Below are positions 24,899 to 33,368 of a DNA stretch of 64,000 bases, piece by piece (positions within the stretch are counted from its first letter, which is position 1; every line of letters begins with the position of its first letter). The notes under the pieces are model-generated. The model did not search any database and was not told the DNA's origin. It saw only the letters and a list, made by a program, of their open reading frames with translations. The stretch is from Mycobacterium colombiense (GTDB lineage: Bacteria > Actinomycetota > Actinomycetes > Mycobacteriales > Mycobacteriaceae): the NCBI RefSeq assembly GCF_003284975.1, contig NZ_QMEU01000005.1:1-64000 (forward strand), in the 5' to 3' direction. The position numbers and the translations under genes were made by a program.

Positions 24899-25765
24899 AT
24901 GCAGTCATTGACTTTCGACAACCAGGTAGCCATCGTCACCGGCGCCGGCGGCGGACTAGGACGCTGCCATGCGTTGGAACTCGCGCGGCGCGGCGCGCGC
25001 GTCGTGGTCAACGACCTGGGCAGCTCGGTGGACGGCAGCGGCGCCTCGATCTCGGCGGCACAGAGCGTGGTCGACGAGATCACCGCGGCTGGAGGCGTCG
25101 CGATCGCCAACGGCGACTCGGTGGCCACCGAAGAAGGCGGGGCGGCGATCGTGGCGGCGGCGCTGGACGCGTACGGGCAGGTGGACATCCTGGTGAACAA
25201 CGCGGGAATCCTGCGCGACGCCGCGTTCAAGAACATGACCGCGGACCAAGTTGACGCCGTCCTCGCGGTACATCTGTCCGGCGCATTCAATGTGACGCGG
25301 GCGGTGTGGCCGGTGATGCGCGAGCAGAATTACGGGCGAATCGTCCAGACCACCTCGGGCACCGGTCTTTTCGGCAACTTCGGGCAGGCCAACTACGGCG
25401 CGGCGAAGATGGGCCTCGTCGGCATGATGCATGTCCTGGCTATCGAGGGACAGCGCAACGGCATCCTCATCAACGCGATCGCCCCCATCGCCCGAACCCG
25501 CATGACCGAGGACATCATGGGCGAAGCCGGCAAGGCCATGGACCCCGAGCTCGTCACCCCGGTGGTCGTTTACCTGGCCCACCGCAGCTGCGACCGCACC
25601 GCGCACATCTATTCGGTGGGCGCGGGAAAGGTATCGCGGGTATTCATCGGTGTCACCAAGGGGATCGAGGACACGTCACTGACGGCGGAGTCGGTGGCCT
25701 CATCAATCGGCGAGATCGACGACAGTTCAGCGTTCACCATTCGCGGCGGTCCGCTCAAAAGCTGA
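24899..25765 (+). CDS. SDR of the multifunctional-enzyme (17-beta-HSD type 4-like) group
   Basis: Encodes 288 residues. Cofactor loop TGAGGGLGRCHA (about 15-26), the 'VVVNDLGSSVDGSG' segment typical of the dehydrogenase domain of peroxisomal multifunctional enzyme type 2, NNAG (about 99), and catalytic Ser and YGAAK (about 165-177). Such enzymes oxidise 3-hydroxyacyl-CoA intermediates, including steroid side-chain CoA esters. No strong ribosome-binding site precedes the ATG, and the operator lies 26 bases upstream, so the message may be leaderless or have a short leader. It stands alone and is convergent with the crotonase at 25769. Confidence 0.9.
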   Translation: MQSLTFDNQVAIVTGAGGGLGRCHALELARRGARVVVNDLGSSVDGSGASISAAQSVVDEITAAGGVAIANGDSVATEEGGAAIVAAALDAYGQVDILVNNAGILRDAAFKNMTADQVDAVLAVHLSGAFNVTRAVWPVMREQNYGRIVQTTSGTGLFGNFGQANYGAAKMGLVGMMHVLAIEGQRNGILINAIAPIARTRMTEDIMGEAGKAMDPELVTPVVVYLAHRSCDRTAHIYSVGAGKVSRVFIGVTKGIEDTSLTAESVASSIGEIDDSSAFTIRGGPLKS

Positions 25766-25768
25766 GCA

Positions 25769-26581
25769 TCACAACCCCCGGAACCGCGGCGCGCGCCGCT
25801 CGGCGAACGACCGCAGGCCCTCTTGCAAATCGGCGGTCCGCGACACCACCTCCTGTGCCCAGGCTTCCTGTTCGAAGGCGCGATCGCGGCCGGACTCCGA
25901 CGACACGGACAACAGTCGCTTGGTGAGCCCCAGCATCACCGTCGGGGCCGCGGCGAGGCGCCCGGCGAACTCTTCCGCGGTGGGTTCGGCATCGTCGGGG
26001 TCGGTCACCCGATTGACGAGTCCCAGGCGCTCACAGGCCGCGGCGTGGACAGGCTCGCCGAGCATCAACAGTTCGGTGGCCCTTCGTAGCCCGACGATTC
26101 GTGTCAGCAGGTAGATGGCGCCGGAATCCGGAAGAATGCCGCGGTGCACGAACGACTCGACAAGCTTTGCCTCCGTTGACATCACGACCAGATCGCAGGC
26201 AAGCACGAGACTGACCCCGGCGCCCGCAGCGGTTCCTTTGACCGCCGCGACCACCGGTTTGTCGCAGTCCAAGATGGACGCGACCAGACGTTGCCAGCCC
26301 TGCTGGAGCATGCGGGCGACGTCACCGGGCCGCTTCTCGCTGACCGGTTTTGATTGCCCATCGGCGGCCAGACCTGCGCCGGCGCAGAAGTGCCGGTCAC
26401 CGGTGGCCCTCAACAGCACGGCACGAACGGCGGGATCATCATCCGCCCGCACAAATGCCTCCGTGAGGGCGTCACGTGCCAAGGGCGACAACGAGTTTCC
26501 CACCTGGGGGCGGTCTATGGTAATCCGTTGCACTGCATCGTCACCGACGGCCACAACAATGCCGGGCGCCTCTTCGTTCAT
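25769..26581 (-). CDS. Enoyl-CoA hydratase/isomerase family protein
   Basis: Encodes 270 residues from ATG 26581; a GTG two codons upstream is less well placed. Crotonase features: ITIDRPQVGNSL, HFCAGAGLAAD (first oxyanion segment), VKGTAAGAGVSLVLACDLVV (second) and the conserved HRGILPDSGAIYLL region, in which an Asp takes the place of a classical Glu. The closest relative in this window is the protein at 27889-28695 (GFTPDSGAAWLLPRLVG). It is divergent from the dehydratase operon at 26634 across operator F. Confidence 0.9.
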   Translation of the reverse strand: MNEEAPGIVVAVGDDAVQRITIDRPQVGNSLSPLARDALTEAFVRADDDPAVRAVLLRATGDRHFCAGAGLAADGQSKPVSEKRPGDVARMLQQGWQRLVASILDCDKPVVAAVKGTAAGAGVSLVLACDLVVMSTEAKLVESFVHRGILPDSGAIYLLTRIVGLRRATELLMLGEPVHAAACERLGLVNRVTDPDDAEPTAEEFAGRLAAAPTVMLGLTKRLLSVSSESGRDRAFEQEAWAQEVVSRTADLQEGLRSFAERRAPRFRGL

Positions 26582-26617
26582 CTTCACATCCCCGCGTTAA
26601 CGACGTTTCCGATTTTC

Positions 26618-26633
26618 GGGTATCTTAATTTCC
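26618..26633. promoter_or_regulatory. Island operator site F
   Basis: GGGTAT-CTTA-ATTTCC, 11 of 12 matches to GRRAAY-N4-RTTYYC. It directly abuts ATG 26634 and contains a -10-like TATCTT (26621-26626) eight bases before the ATG, so the plus-strand message may be leaderless. Confidence 0.62.
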
Positions 26634-27884
26634 ATGCCGGAGACCGGTCACATTACCGACGAGGGGCTGGCCAGGTTGCGCGCCACCATCGGTATCGCCG
26701 TTCCCCACACTCAGCCCCCGCATTACTTTCGTCCGAACGAGGACTGCTTCCGGCACGTTGCGGAAAGCTACGGGGACTCCAATCCGTTGTGGACCGATCC
26801 CGAGTATGCGGCCAAATCCGTGTGGGGTGAGTCGATCGCGCCCCCCGCGCTGGTGGGTGGCGACACCCTGATCGGCGACGACGAGGTGACCACGCTCTCC
26901 GCCGAAGATCGTGCCTTGACCAAAGGGGATCCGCTGCGCGGCGTCCACGCCTTCTACGCGTCGTCGTCGCGCGAATGGTGGGCACCGCTGCGCGCAAATC
27001 ATCGGGTTTTCCGGCGCAACGCGCTGGTGGCGGCACTCGACAAGAGCAGTGAATTCGCCGACCGCGCCGTGCACGAATGGTCGGCGCAGGTATTCCGCGA
27101 CGACGAAGGCGTCATCCTGGGCGGCCAGTACCGCAACATGATCCGCACCGAGCGCAAAAAGGCGCGGGGACGAAAAAAATACGAAGCCGTCGAGCTGAAG
27201 TCGTGGACACCGGACGAGATCACCGAAATCGACGAAAGATTGGCGCTCGAGTCACCCCGGGGCGCCGAACCACGATGGTGGGAGGACGTCGACGAGGGCG
27301 ACGAGCTCGGCCCCTTGACCAAAGGCCCGCTGACGGTCACCGACATGGTCTGCTGGCACGTCGGCATGGGGACCGGGATGTACGGCGTGCGGCCTCTGCG
27401 GCTGGCTTGGCGCAACCGGCAGCGCATTCCCCGTTTCTACACGCCCAACGAGCACGGCGTCCCCGATGTGCAGCAACGCGTGCACTGGGAACCGGAGGCC
27501 GCCCGCAATGCGGGCAATCCCACCACCTTCGACTACGGCCGCATGCGTGAGACCTGGCTGATCCACCTGTGCACGGATTGGATGGGTGACGACGCCTGGC
27601 TGTGGAAGCTCCATTGCGAGTTCCGCCTCTTCAACTACGTCGGCGACCTACACACCCTCACAGGAAAAGTCGTGCACAAGTATCTGGCCGGTGGGGATCG
27701 GCCTGCCGTCGACCTCGAACTCGCGGCGACCAACCACCGTGGCCAAATCACTGCCCCCGGACACGCCACCATCCTGCTGCCGAGCCGCGACCGCGGGCCT
27801 GTCCGGCTGCCGGAGCCACTCGGCGGCGCCGATAACCTGACGGATCTGCTCACCGCCGTGTCGGCGCAGTTCGCCGGGCGCTGA
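26634..27884 (+). CDS. Double-hotdog MaoC/FAS1-like dehydratase domain protein
   Basis: Encodes 416 residues. The N-terminal half resembles the FAS1-like/MaoC N-terminal dehydratase domain: FRHVAESYGDSNPLWTDPEYA (about residues 34-54) followed by GESIAPPALVGG. The C-terminal half (about 215-400) is a second hotdog-like region with WHVGMGTGMYG and a late LHTLTGKVVHKY segment. It probably hydrates or dehydrates a bulky enoyl-CoA, comparable to steroid enoyl-CoA hydratases, but the reaction is inferred. It opens a six-gene operon (26634-33027) with a crotonase, an ACAD, two more crotonases and a ligase. Confidence 0.8.
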   Translation: MPETGHITDEGLARLRATIGIAVPHTQPPHYFRPNEDCFRHVAESYGDSNPLWTDPEYAAKSVWGESIAPPALVGGDTLIGDDEVTTLSAEDRALTKGDPLRGVHAFYASSSREWWAPLRANHRVFRRNALVAALDKSSEFADRAVHEWSAQVFRDDEGVILGGQYRNMIRTERKKARGRKKYEAVELKSWTPDEITEIDERLALESPRGAEPRWWEDVDEGDELGPLTKGPLTVTDMVCWHVGMGTGMYGVRPLRLAWRNRQRIPRFYTPNEHGVPDVQQRVHWEPEAARNAGNPTTFDYGRMRETWLIHLCTDWMGDDAWLWKLHCEFRLFNYVGDLHTLTGKVVHKYLAGGDRPAVDLELAATNHRGQITAPGHATILLPSRDRGPVRLPEPLGGADNLTDLLTAVSAQFAGR

Positions 27885-27888
27885 GGCC

Positions 27889-28695
27889 ATGAGCTACCAG
27901 AGCGTGCCCGGCCTGAGCGCCGAACAGCGGGGTCCGGCGCTGCATCTCACGCTGGAGCGCGCCGATCGTCGCAACGCCGTCAACGACACGATGCTAGACG
28001 CAATGATCGCGCACCTGGCGGCAGCGGGTACCGACGAGTCGGTGCGCGTCATCCGGATCGACGCCGAGGGACCGGACTTCTGCGCCGGGTCCGATCTGAT
28101 CGCCAACAACACGCGCTCGGAGCGCAAGCCGCGGGTGGGCAGTACGCAGCGCCGCCTGCCGAACAAGGCCAATCGACTCATCCCGTTGATGCTCGAGACG
28201 CAGGTTCCCCTCGTGGCGGTGGTTCGCGGCTGGACGGCCGGTCTCGGGTTCCATATCGCGATGGCCGCCGACTTCTGCGTGGCGGCCGACGACGCGCGGT
28301 TCTGGGAACCGTTCATGGCTCGCGGTTTCACCCCGGACAGCGGCGCGGCCTGGCTGCTGCCTCGCCTCGTCGGCATGGTCCGGACGCGACAACTCCTGAT
28401 GCTCGGCACAGAGATCTCCGGAGCCACCGCTGCCGAGTGGGGCATCATCCACGCCGCGGTCGCCGAGGATGAATTGGACGCCACAGCAGCCGAACTCGTC
28501 ACGAAACTCGCGCAAGCGCCCACAGTGGCGCTGGGGCTCACCAAATGGCTGTTACAGAGCGGCAACGGACTCGATCTCGACCGTCATCTGCAGAACGAGG
28601 CAATGGCTCTCGAGATATCAAGCCGCAGCGAGGATTTCCGTGAAGGCCTGGCGGCATTTCGGGACAAACGCGATGCGAAGTTTCAAGGCCGGTAG
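27889..28695 (+). CDS. Enoyl-CoA hydratase/isomerase family protein
   Basis: Encodes 268 residues, four bases after the dehydratase gene. Crotonase motifs: LTLERADRRNAVND, DFCAGSDLIANN (about 64-75), RGWTAGLGFHIAMAADFCVAA (about 107) and GFTPDSGAAWLLPRLVG (about 145). As in the protein at 25769-26581, the active-site region carries Asp-Ser rather than the usual Glu. The C-terminal EGLAAFRDKRDAKFQGR is a typical crotonase tail. It belongs to the 26634-33027 operon. Confidence 0.9.
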   Translation: MSYQSVPGLSAEQRGPALHLTLERADRRNAVNDTMLDAMIAHLAAAGTDESVRVIRIDAEGPDFCAGSDLIANNTRSERKPRVGSTQRRLPNKANRLIPLMLETQVPLVAVVRGWTAGLGFHIAMAADFCVAADDARFWEPFMARGFTPDSGAAWLLPRLVGMVRTRQLLMLGTEISGATAAEWGIIHAAVAEDELDATAAELVTKLAQAPTVALGLTKWLLQSGNGLDLDRHLQNEAMALEISSRSEDFREGLAAFRDKRDAKFQGR

Positions 28696-28701
28696 ACGAT
28701 C

Positions 28702-29949
28702 ATGACAACGCTGCCGATCACCGCAGCCACCAGTGCCGCCGATGCTCGGGTGGCGGTCGAGCACTGGATCGACGCCGAGGTGCCCCGATCGTGGCGGACG
28801 GCCGCGGCCGAGGGACCGGCTGCGTTACGGGCGGTACGCAGTCACGCCGACTACCAGCACTGGTATCCGGTGTTCGCCGCGTCGGGACTTGTCGTGCCGA
28901 CGTGGGCGCCTGAGCACGGCGGCCTAGGTGTCGGCAACGACGTTGCCCGCACCATCGAACAGGCGCTGCGCCCACTGCGGCTGACGCGTCTGAATCCGTT
29001 AGGCCTCAACAATGCCGCCGCGGCGCTGTTCAGTCATGGCACCGAAGAACAGCGGCTGCGCTTCCTGCCCCCGATAGTGCGCAACGAAGAGAAGTGGTGT
29101 CAGCTCTTCAGCGAGCCTGGTGCCGGGTCAGACCTCGCGTCGTTGGCGACCCGCGCGGTTCGGGACGGCGACAGCTGGGTCATCTCCGGCCAGAAGGTTT
29201 GGACTACCTGGGCCGACGAGGCCGACTTTGCGATACTGCTGGCGCGCACCGATCCGGAAGCGCCCAAACACCAGGGCATTACCTACTTTCTGCTCGACAT
29301 GCATCAGCCCGGCGTGCAGGTCAGACCGCTGCGCCAGATCACCGGCGAGGCGGAGTTCAACGAGGTCTTCATCGACGACGCACGCATCCCCGACGCCCAC
29401 CGGGTAGGCAAGGTCAACGACGGCTGGCGGGTCAGCGCGTCGACGCTATCCAGTGAGCGGCAAATGGTTTCGGGATCGGGCTCGGGAGGCATGGGCCGCC
29501 TGGGCGGCTCGAGTTCCGAACGCCTGATCACCCTGGCCAAGGAGACCGGGCGTTGGGACGACCCCGTCGTCCGAAACAAGGTTATGCATCTGTGGGCACA
29601 AGAGCAGATCCGGGGATGGACGAATGCTCGAGTGCGCGCGGCCCTGTCGGCCGGTCAGTCACCCGGTGCTGCGTCCTCGATCGGAAAGGTACACCAGGCC
29701 ACGCTCAACCAGCAGATCCAAGACCTCATGGTCGATCTGCTGGGCACGGATGCGGTTGCTTGGCCGGCCTTGCAGGATCCGGACATGCTGCCCCGCGATG
29801 TCCACGGGATGATGCGCAGCCTCGCCAACGGCACCGAGGGCGGCACCACCGACATCAACAAGAACATTCTCGGCGAGCGCGTACTCGGGCTGCCCAAAGA
29901 GCCGGACCCGTGGAAGGGCAAGCCGTGGAAGGACGTCCCTCGCTCATGA
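28702..29949 (+). CDS. Acyl-CoA dehydrogenase
   Basis: Encodes 415 residues. ACAD features: VPTWAPEHGGLG in the N-domain, WCQLFSEPGAGSDLASL and WVISGQKVWTTWADEADF in the middle domain, and a C-terminal domain ending with GTEGGTTDINKNILGERVLGLP. The Glu of the terminal motif is offset by one residue relative to the medium-chain enzyme pattern. A Gly/Ser-rich insert (about residues 255-275) occurs in the loop before the C-terminal helices. The stop overlaps the next crotonase start (ATGA). It would introduce the 2,3-double bond hydrated by its operon neighbours. Confidence 0.92.
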   Translation: MTTLPITAATSAADARVAVEHWIDAEVPRSWRTAAAEGPAALRAVRSHADYQHWYPVFAASGLVVPTWAPEHGGLGVGNDVARTIEQALRPLRLTRLNPLGLNNAAAALFSHGTEEQRLRFLPPIVRNEEKWCQLFSEPGAGSDLASLATRAVRDGDSWVISGQKVWTTWADEADFAILLARTDPEAPKHQGITYFLLDMHQPGVQVRPLRQITGEAEFNEVFIDDARIPDAHRVGKVNDGWRVSASTLSSERQMVSGSGSGGMGRLGGSSSERLITLAKETGRWDDPVVRNKVMHLWAQEQIRGWTNARVRAALSAGQSPGAASSIGKVHQATLNQQIQDLMVDLLGTDAVAWPALQDPDMLPRDVHGMMRSLANGTEGGTTDINKNILGERVLGLPKEPDPWKGKPWKDVPRS

Positions 29950-30761
29950 GCGCGTATCGGCGTCTGATGGTGGAGAAGGCCGACGGCGTCGGCTGGCTTA
30001 TCCTGAACCGGCCCCACGCGGGAAACGCCTTCGATGCCCTGATGCTCGATGAGCTCGAGGCCGCCTGGGCAGATCTCGACGCGGACCCCGACGTTCGCGT
30101 GATCGTCAACACCGCCAACGGCAAGGCGTTCTGCACCGGAATGGACGTGGTGCAGGTCGCCCGCGACAAGGAGGCGATGCGTCGGCATTCCCGTCGGACC
30201 CGGGATGCCGAGCTGAGGATTTCGTCATGGCACTGCGGGGTGTGGAAGCCGGTGATCGCCGCCGTCAACGGGGTCTGCGCGGGCGGTGGTCTGCACCTGG
30301 TCGCCGACGCGGACATCGTCATCGCGGCCGAGGACGCATCTTTCGTCGATCCCCACGTCTCGATCGGCCAGGCGGTCGCCTACGAGGCGATCACGTTGCT
30401 GCGCAAGTCGCCGATGGAGGCGATCACCCGGATGGCGTTGAGCGGCCGCGGTGAACGCATCTCGGCGCAACGCGCCTACGAGTTGGGCATCCTGTCCGAA
30501 GTGCTGGCTGCCGACCAGCTTCGGGCGACCGCAGGGCGGCTCGCCGCCGCGATCGCCACCAACTCGCCAACCGCGATGCGGGCCACCAAAAAGGCGTTGT
30601 GGCATTCCTTCGAGGTCGGTATGGCGCAGGCACGCCGCGATGCCGCCGACGAGATCTGGCGGCTGCGTAACCATCCGGACCATGCGGAGGGTGCCCGGGC
30701 GTGGCGCGAGAAGCGCACGCCGCAGTGGCGACCGCTCGCGGACGCAGCGGAGGTCTCATGA
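29946..30761 (+). CDS. Enoyl-CoA hydratase/isomerase family protein, tandem copy 1
   Basis: Encodes 271 residues from ATG 29946, overlapping the ACAD stop by four bases. Motifs: WLILNRPHAGNAFD, FCTGMDVVQVARD, VNGVCAGGGLHLVADADIVIA and DPHVSIGQAVAYEAI. The next gene product shares long blocks with it (NGVCAGGGLH, ADADIVIA, FVDPHVSIGQ, SAQRAYELG, AMRATK), so the two arose by tandem duplication. This copy carries Cys-Thr in the first oxyanion segment. Confidence 0.9.
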   Translation: MSAYRRLMVEKADGVGWLILNRPHAGNAFDALMLDELEAAWADLDADPDVRVIVNTANGKAFCTGMDVVQVARDKEAMRRHSRRTRDAELRISSWHCGVWKPVIAAVNGVCAGGGLHLVADADIVIAAEDASFVDPHVSIGQAVAYEAITLLRKSPMEAITRMALSGRGERISAQRAYELGILSEVLAADQLRATAGRLAAAIATNSPTAMRATKKALWHSFEVGMAQARRDAADEIWRLRNHPDHAEGARAWREKRTPQWRPLADAAEVS

Positions 30762-31558
30762 CATACCAGAGACTCATTGTCGAACGGCGCGGTCCCGTCG
30801 GCTGGATCATCAACGACCGACCCGACCGTCTCAATGCCTATGACACCGTGATGCGCGAGGAATTTCCCAAGGCCTGGGCGGAATTGAACGCCGATCCGGA
30901 GGTCCGCGTCATCGTGCACACCGGCAACGGCCGGGCCTTCCAGGTCGGCGCCGATGTCGAAGATCTGGATGGCGAGGCGGTGCTGCAGTTCCAGGAGACC
31001 ATGCGCACGCTGGACCTGAAACTGAGCGCGTGGCACTGCAACGTCGAGAAGCCGGTCATCACCGCCGTCAATGGGGTTTGTGCGGGCGGCGGGTTGCATT
31101 GGGTCGCGGACGCCGACATCGTCATCGCGTCGTCGGACGCGACTTTTGTGGACCCGCACGTGTCCATCGGTCAGGTCAGTGCGCTCGAAACCATTGCGCT
31201 GATGCGCAAGATGCCCGCCGAAGCCGTCCTGAGGATGGCGCTGGTGGGCAGCCACGAGCGCCTCAGCGCGCAGCGCGCCTACGAACTCGGCATGATCAGC
31301 CAGGTCGTCGACCCGCCCGACCAACTGCGTTCCGTCGCCCAGGAACTCGCCGAGAAGATCGCCCAGAATTCGCCCGCGGCGATGCGCGCCACCAAGCGGG
31401 CGCTGTGGGGCGCCCTCGAGTACGGACTCACCGATGCCTGCCGGGAGGGCGCCAAGCACCTGACGTCGATGTGGGGCCACCCGGATCAGAACGAAGGACC
31501 GCTTGCCTTCGCGGACAAGCGAATTCCGAATTGGGCTGCGCTGGAGGCCGATTCGTGA
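30758..31558 (+). CDS. Enoyl-CoA hydratase/isomerase family protein, tandem copy 2
   Basis: Encodes 266 residues from ATG 30758 (ATGA overlap with copy 1). Motifs: WIINDRPDRLNAYD, FQVGADVEDLDG, VNGVCAGGGLHWVADADIVIA and DPHVSIGQVSALETI. It is the duplicate of 29946-30761, with changes in the first oxyanion segment (FQVGAD instead of FCTGMD) that suggest a different specificity or a heteromeric hexamer. It overlaps the ligase start by four bases. Confidence 0.9.
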   Translation: MTYQRLIVERRGPVGWIINDRPDRLNAYDTVMREEFPKAWAELNADPEVRVIVHTGNGRAFQVGADVEDLDGEAVLQFQETMRTLDLKLSAWHCNVEKPVITAVNGVCAGGGLHWVADADIVIASSDATFVDPHVSIGQVSALETIALMRKMPAEAVLRMALVGSHERLSAQRAYELGMISQVVDPPDQLRSVAQELAEKIAQNSPAAMRATKRALWGALEYGLTDACREGAKHLTSMWGHPDQNEGPLAFADKRIPNWAALEADS

Positions 31559-33027
31559 GCCTCGCGGAGCTGCTGGACGGTTTGCCCGAAATCGCGGTCC
31601 ACACGCTCGGCGCCGAGGTGTCGCGCGACGACCTGTCGGCCAGTGCCGCACGGCTGGAGGCACTGCTCCGCGACAGCGGCCTGAGAACCGGACAGGTGGT
31701 CGCCGCGATGTTACCCAACGACGCCACGACCATCGCCGCGCTGTTCGGCACCTGGCGCGCCGGTGGCGTCTACACGCCGCTGAATCCCCGGGCCGCCGAC
31801 CCAGAGATCGTGACCCAGCTCGAGACTCTGCGTCCCGTTGCCGTCATCACGACTTCCCCTCTGGTCGAACGCTTTACGGAATTCGGGTTACCCGTGGTGA
31901 GCTGCGACGACTTGTCGTGGGGGATGACCGCCGGCACCCGGCCTCCAACCGATCCGCGCCAGTACGACCCCGACGTGGCCCTGTTGCAGTTCACCTCTGG
32001 CACCACCGGCCCACCGAAGCCGGTGCCGCTTCGTCATGCCACGGTCGTGGACCTCATCGACCGACTGCTCGCGAAGCTGCGGGGCAGCAAACCCGCAACC
32101 GACCAGCGGAAGCGACCTCCGATGCCGAACCTCGTTCCGCTGTCGTTATCGCTGTGGGCCGGTATCTATCAGGTCCTCTTCGCGTTCCGGGCCGGGTCGG
32201 GTGTCGTTTTGATGGACCGTTTCTCGCCCACCGACTTTGCCGCCTTGGTCCAACGACACCAGCTGCGTTCCACCGTCCTGCCGCCCGCGGCGCTGACCAT
32301 GGTGCTGCACGACGATTCCGTCACAGACCTGGCGCCGCTGAAGATCGTGCGGTCGATCACCGCCCCGCTGTCGCCCGCGCAAGCGGCCCGATTTCGCGAC
32401 AAATTCGGTGTGATCGTGCTGAACTCGTACGGGCAGACCGAGCTCGGCGGCGAGGTGGTGGGCTGGTCGGCCGCAGACGCCCGCGAGTGGGGCGAGACCA
32501 AGCTCGGGTCCGTCGGCCGACCGCTACCCGGCATCGACGTCACGATCACCGACGATGAGGTGATGGTCCGCACGCCAACGACGGCAGCCCGCAAGATCGA
32601 TGCGGCGTTCCTGGACCGGCTGACCGACGACGGATGGTTCCACACGGGCGATCTCGGGTGGTTCGACGAGGACGGCTTCCTGTGGCTCGACGGTCGGGTT
32701 TCGGACATGATCAACCGCGGCGGACTGAAAGTGTTTCCCGGAACCGTTGAGGACGTGCTCGTCGCCGCCGAGGGCGTGCGCGAGGCCGCCGTGGTAGGCG
32801 TTCCCGACGAGCGGCTCGGAGAGGTGCCGTGGGCGTTCGTCGTACGCGGCGACGATACGGTGTCCGAAGACGGGCTGGTGGCGTGGTGCCGGGAGCGCCT
32901 GACGCCGTACCGCGTCCCGGTCCGCATCATGTTCGTCGAGCGGCTGCCGCGCAACGATGTCGGCAAAGTTGTCAAGCGCGAGCTCACCGCGCTGGCCGGC
33001 GGGGAAGCCCGGACTCCTCGCCGGTAA
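31555..33027 (+). CDS. Class I adenylate-forming acyl-CoA ligase (FadD-like)
   Basis: Encodes 490 residues from GTG 31555 (GTGA overlap); the longer open frame upstream runs inside the preceding crotonase gene. ANL motifs: LLQFTSGTTGPPKPVPLRH (about residues 140-158), NSYGQTELGGEV, TGDLGWFDEDGFLWLDGRVSDM and the C-terminal Lys in RNDVGKVVKREL. It closes the 26634-33027 operon. It presumably activates an acid that then meets the ACAD and hydratases of the same operon. Confidence 0.92.
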   Translation: MSLAELLDGLPEIAVHTLGAEVSRDDLSASAARLEALLRDSGLRTGQVVAAMLPNDATTIAALFGTWRAGGVYTPLNPRAADPEIVTQLETLRPVAVITTSPLVERFTEFGLPVVSCDDLSWGMTAGTRPPTDPRQYDPDVALLQFTSGTTGPPKPVPLRHATVVDLIDRLLAKLRGSKPATDQRKRPPMPNLVPLSLSLWAGIYQVLFAFRAGSGVVLMDRFSPTDFAALVQRHQLRSTVLPPAALTMVLHDDSVTDLAPLKIVRSITAPLSPAQAARFRDKFGVIVLNSYGQTELGGEVVGWSAADAREWGETKLGSVGRPLPGIDVTITDDEVMVRTPTTAARKIDAAFLDRLTDDGWFHTGDLGWFDEDGFLWLDGRVSDMINRGGLKVFPGTVEDVLVAAEGVREAAVVGVPDERLGEVPWAFVVRGDDTVSEDGLVAWCRERLTPYRVPVRIMFVERLPRNDVGKVVKRELTALAGGEARTPRR

Positions 33028-33067
33028 CCTCAATTCTCGCTTATAAGCAGCGGTGCTAGCATCGTGC

Positions 33068-33083
33068 GGAAATGTACATTTCC
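33068..33083. promoter_or_regulatory. Island operator site G
   Basis: GGAAAT-GTAC-ATTTCC, a perfect 16-bp palindrome and 12 of 12 match to GRRAAY-N4-RTTYYC. It contains a -10-like TACATT (33075-33080) and lies 34 bases upstream of GTG 33118. Confidence 0.75.
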
Positions 33084-33117
33084 ATCTAGCGAGCATCCGG
33101 CGACGGGAGTAGCGGCT

Positions 33118-33216
33118 GTGATCGAAGAACTGGTCCGGATGGCGATCACCTGGGGCGTCATCTGCGGGCTGGTCGCCTTCTTCTACTGGATGCTGTCGAA
33201 CATCGGCACGTTCTAG
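33118..33216 (+). CDS. Tiny single-helix membrane protein, 32 residues
   Basis: GTG 33118 with a GGGAG ribosome-binding sequence, ending TAG 33214-33216. The product starts with a short polar MIEELVRM segment followed by one hydrophobic helix (AITWGVICGLVAFFYWML) and a polar end. It is first in a plus-strand operon under operator G, followed at close spacing by another one-helix protein, a five-helix membrane protein and a one-helix protein. I do not recognise a family. Small membrane subunits of this size often stabilise larger membrane complexes. Confidence 0.6.
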   Translation: MIEELVRMAITWGVICGLVAFFYWMLSNIGTF

Positions 33217-33244
33217 GCGGCAATGACGAGGAGGACCCACCCCA

Positions 33245-33364
33245 GTGGATGACCAGGACCGCCGGCGTCGGCGCGGGCTCATCGTCTTCCAGGTCTGGAT
33301 TTACGGCCTGCTCCTGACGATGTTCTTGATCCAGCTCTCGATGCTGCTGACAAGAAATTGGTAG
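33245..33364 (+). CDS. Tiny single-helix membrane protein, 39 residues
   Basis: GTG 33245 preceded at nine bases by GAGGAGGA, a near-perfect ribosome-binding site, ending TAG 33362-33364. An Arg-rich N-terminus (DDQDRRRRRG) is followed by a membrane helix (about residues 13-35) and a short polar tail, predicting the N-terminus in the cytoplasm. It ends four bases before the start of the five-helix membrane protein gene. No known family is recognised; the strong ribosome-binding site and spacing argue that it is real. Confidence 0.68.
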   Translation: MDDQDRRRRRGLIVFQVWIYGLLLTMFLIQLSMLLTRNW

Positions 33365-33368
33365 GCCG

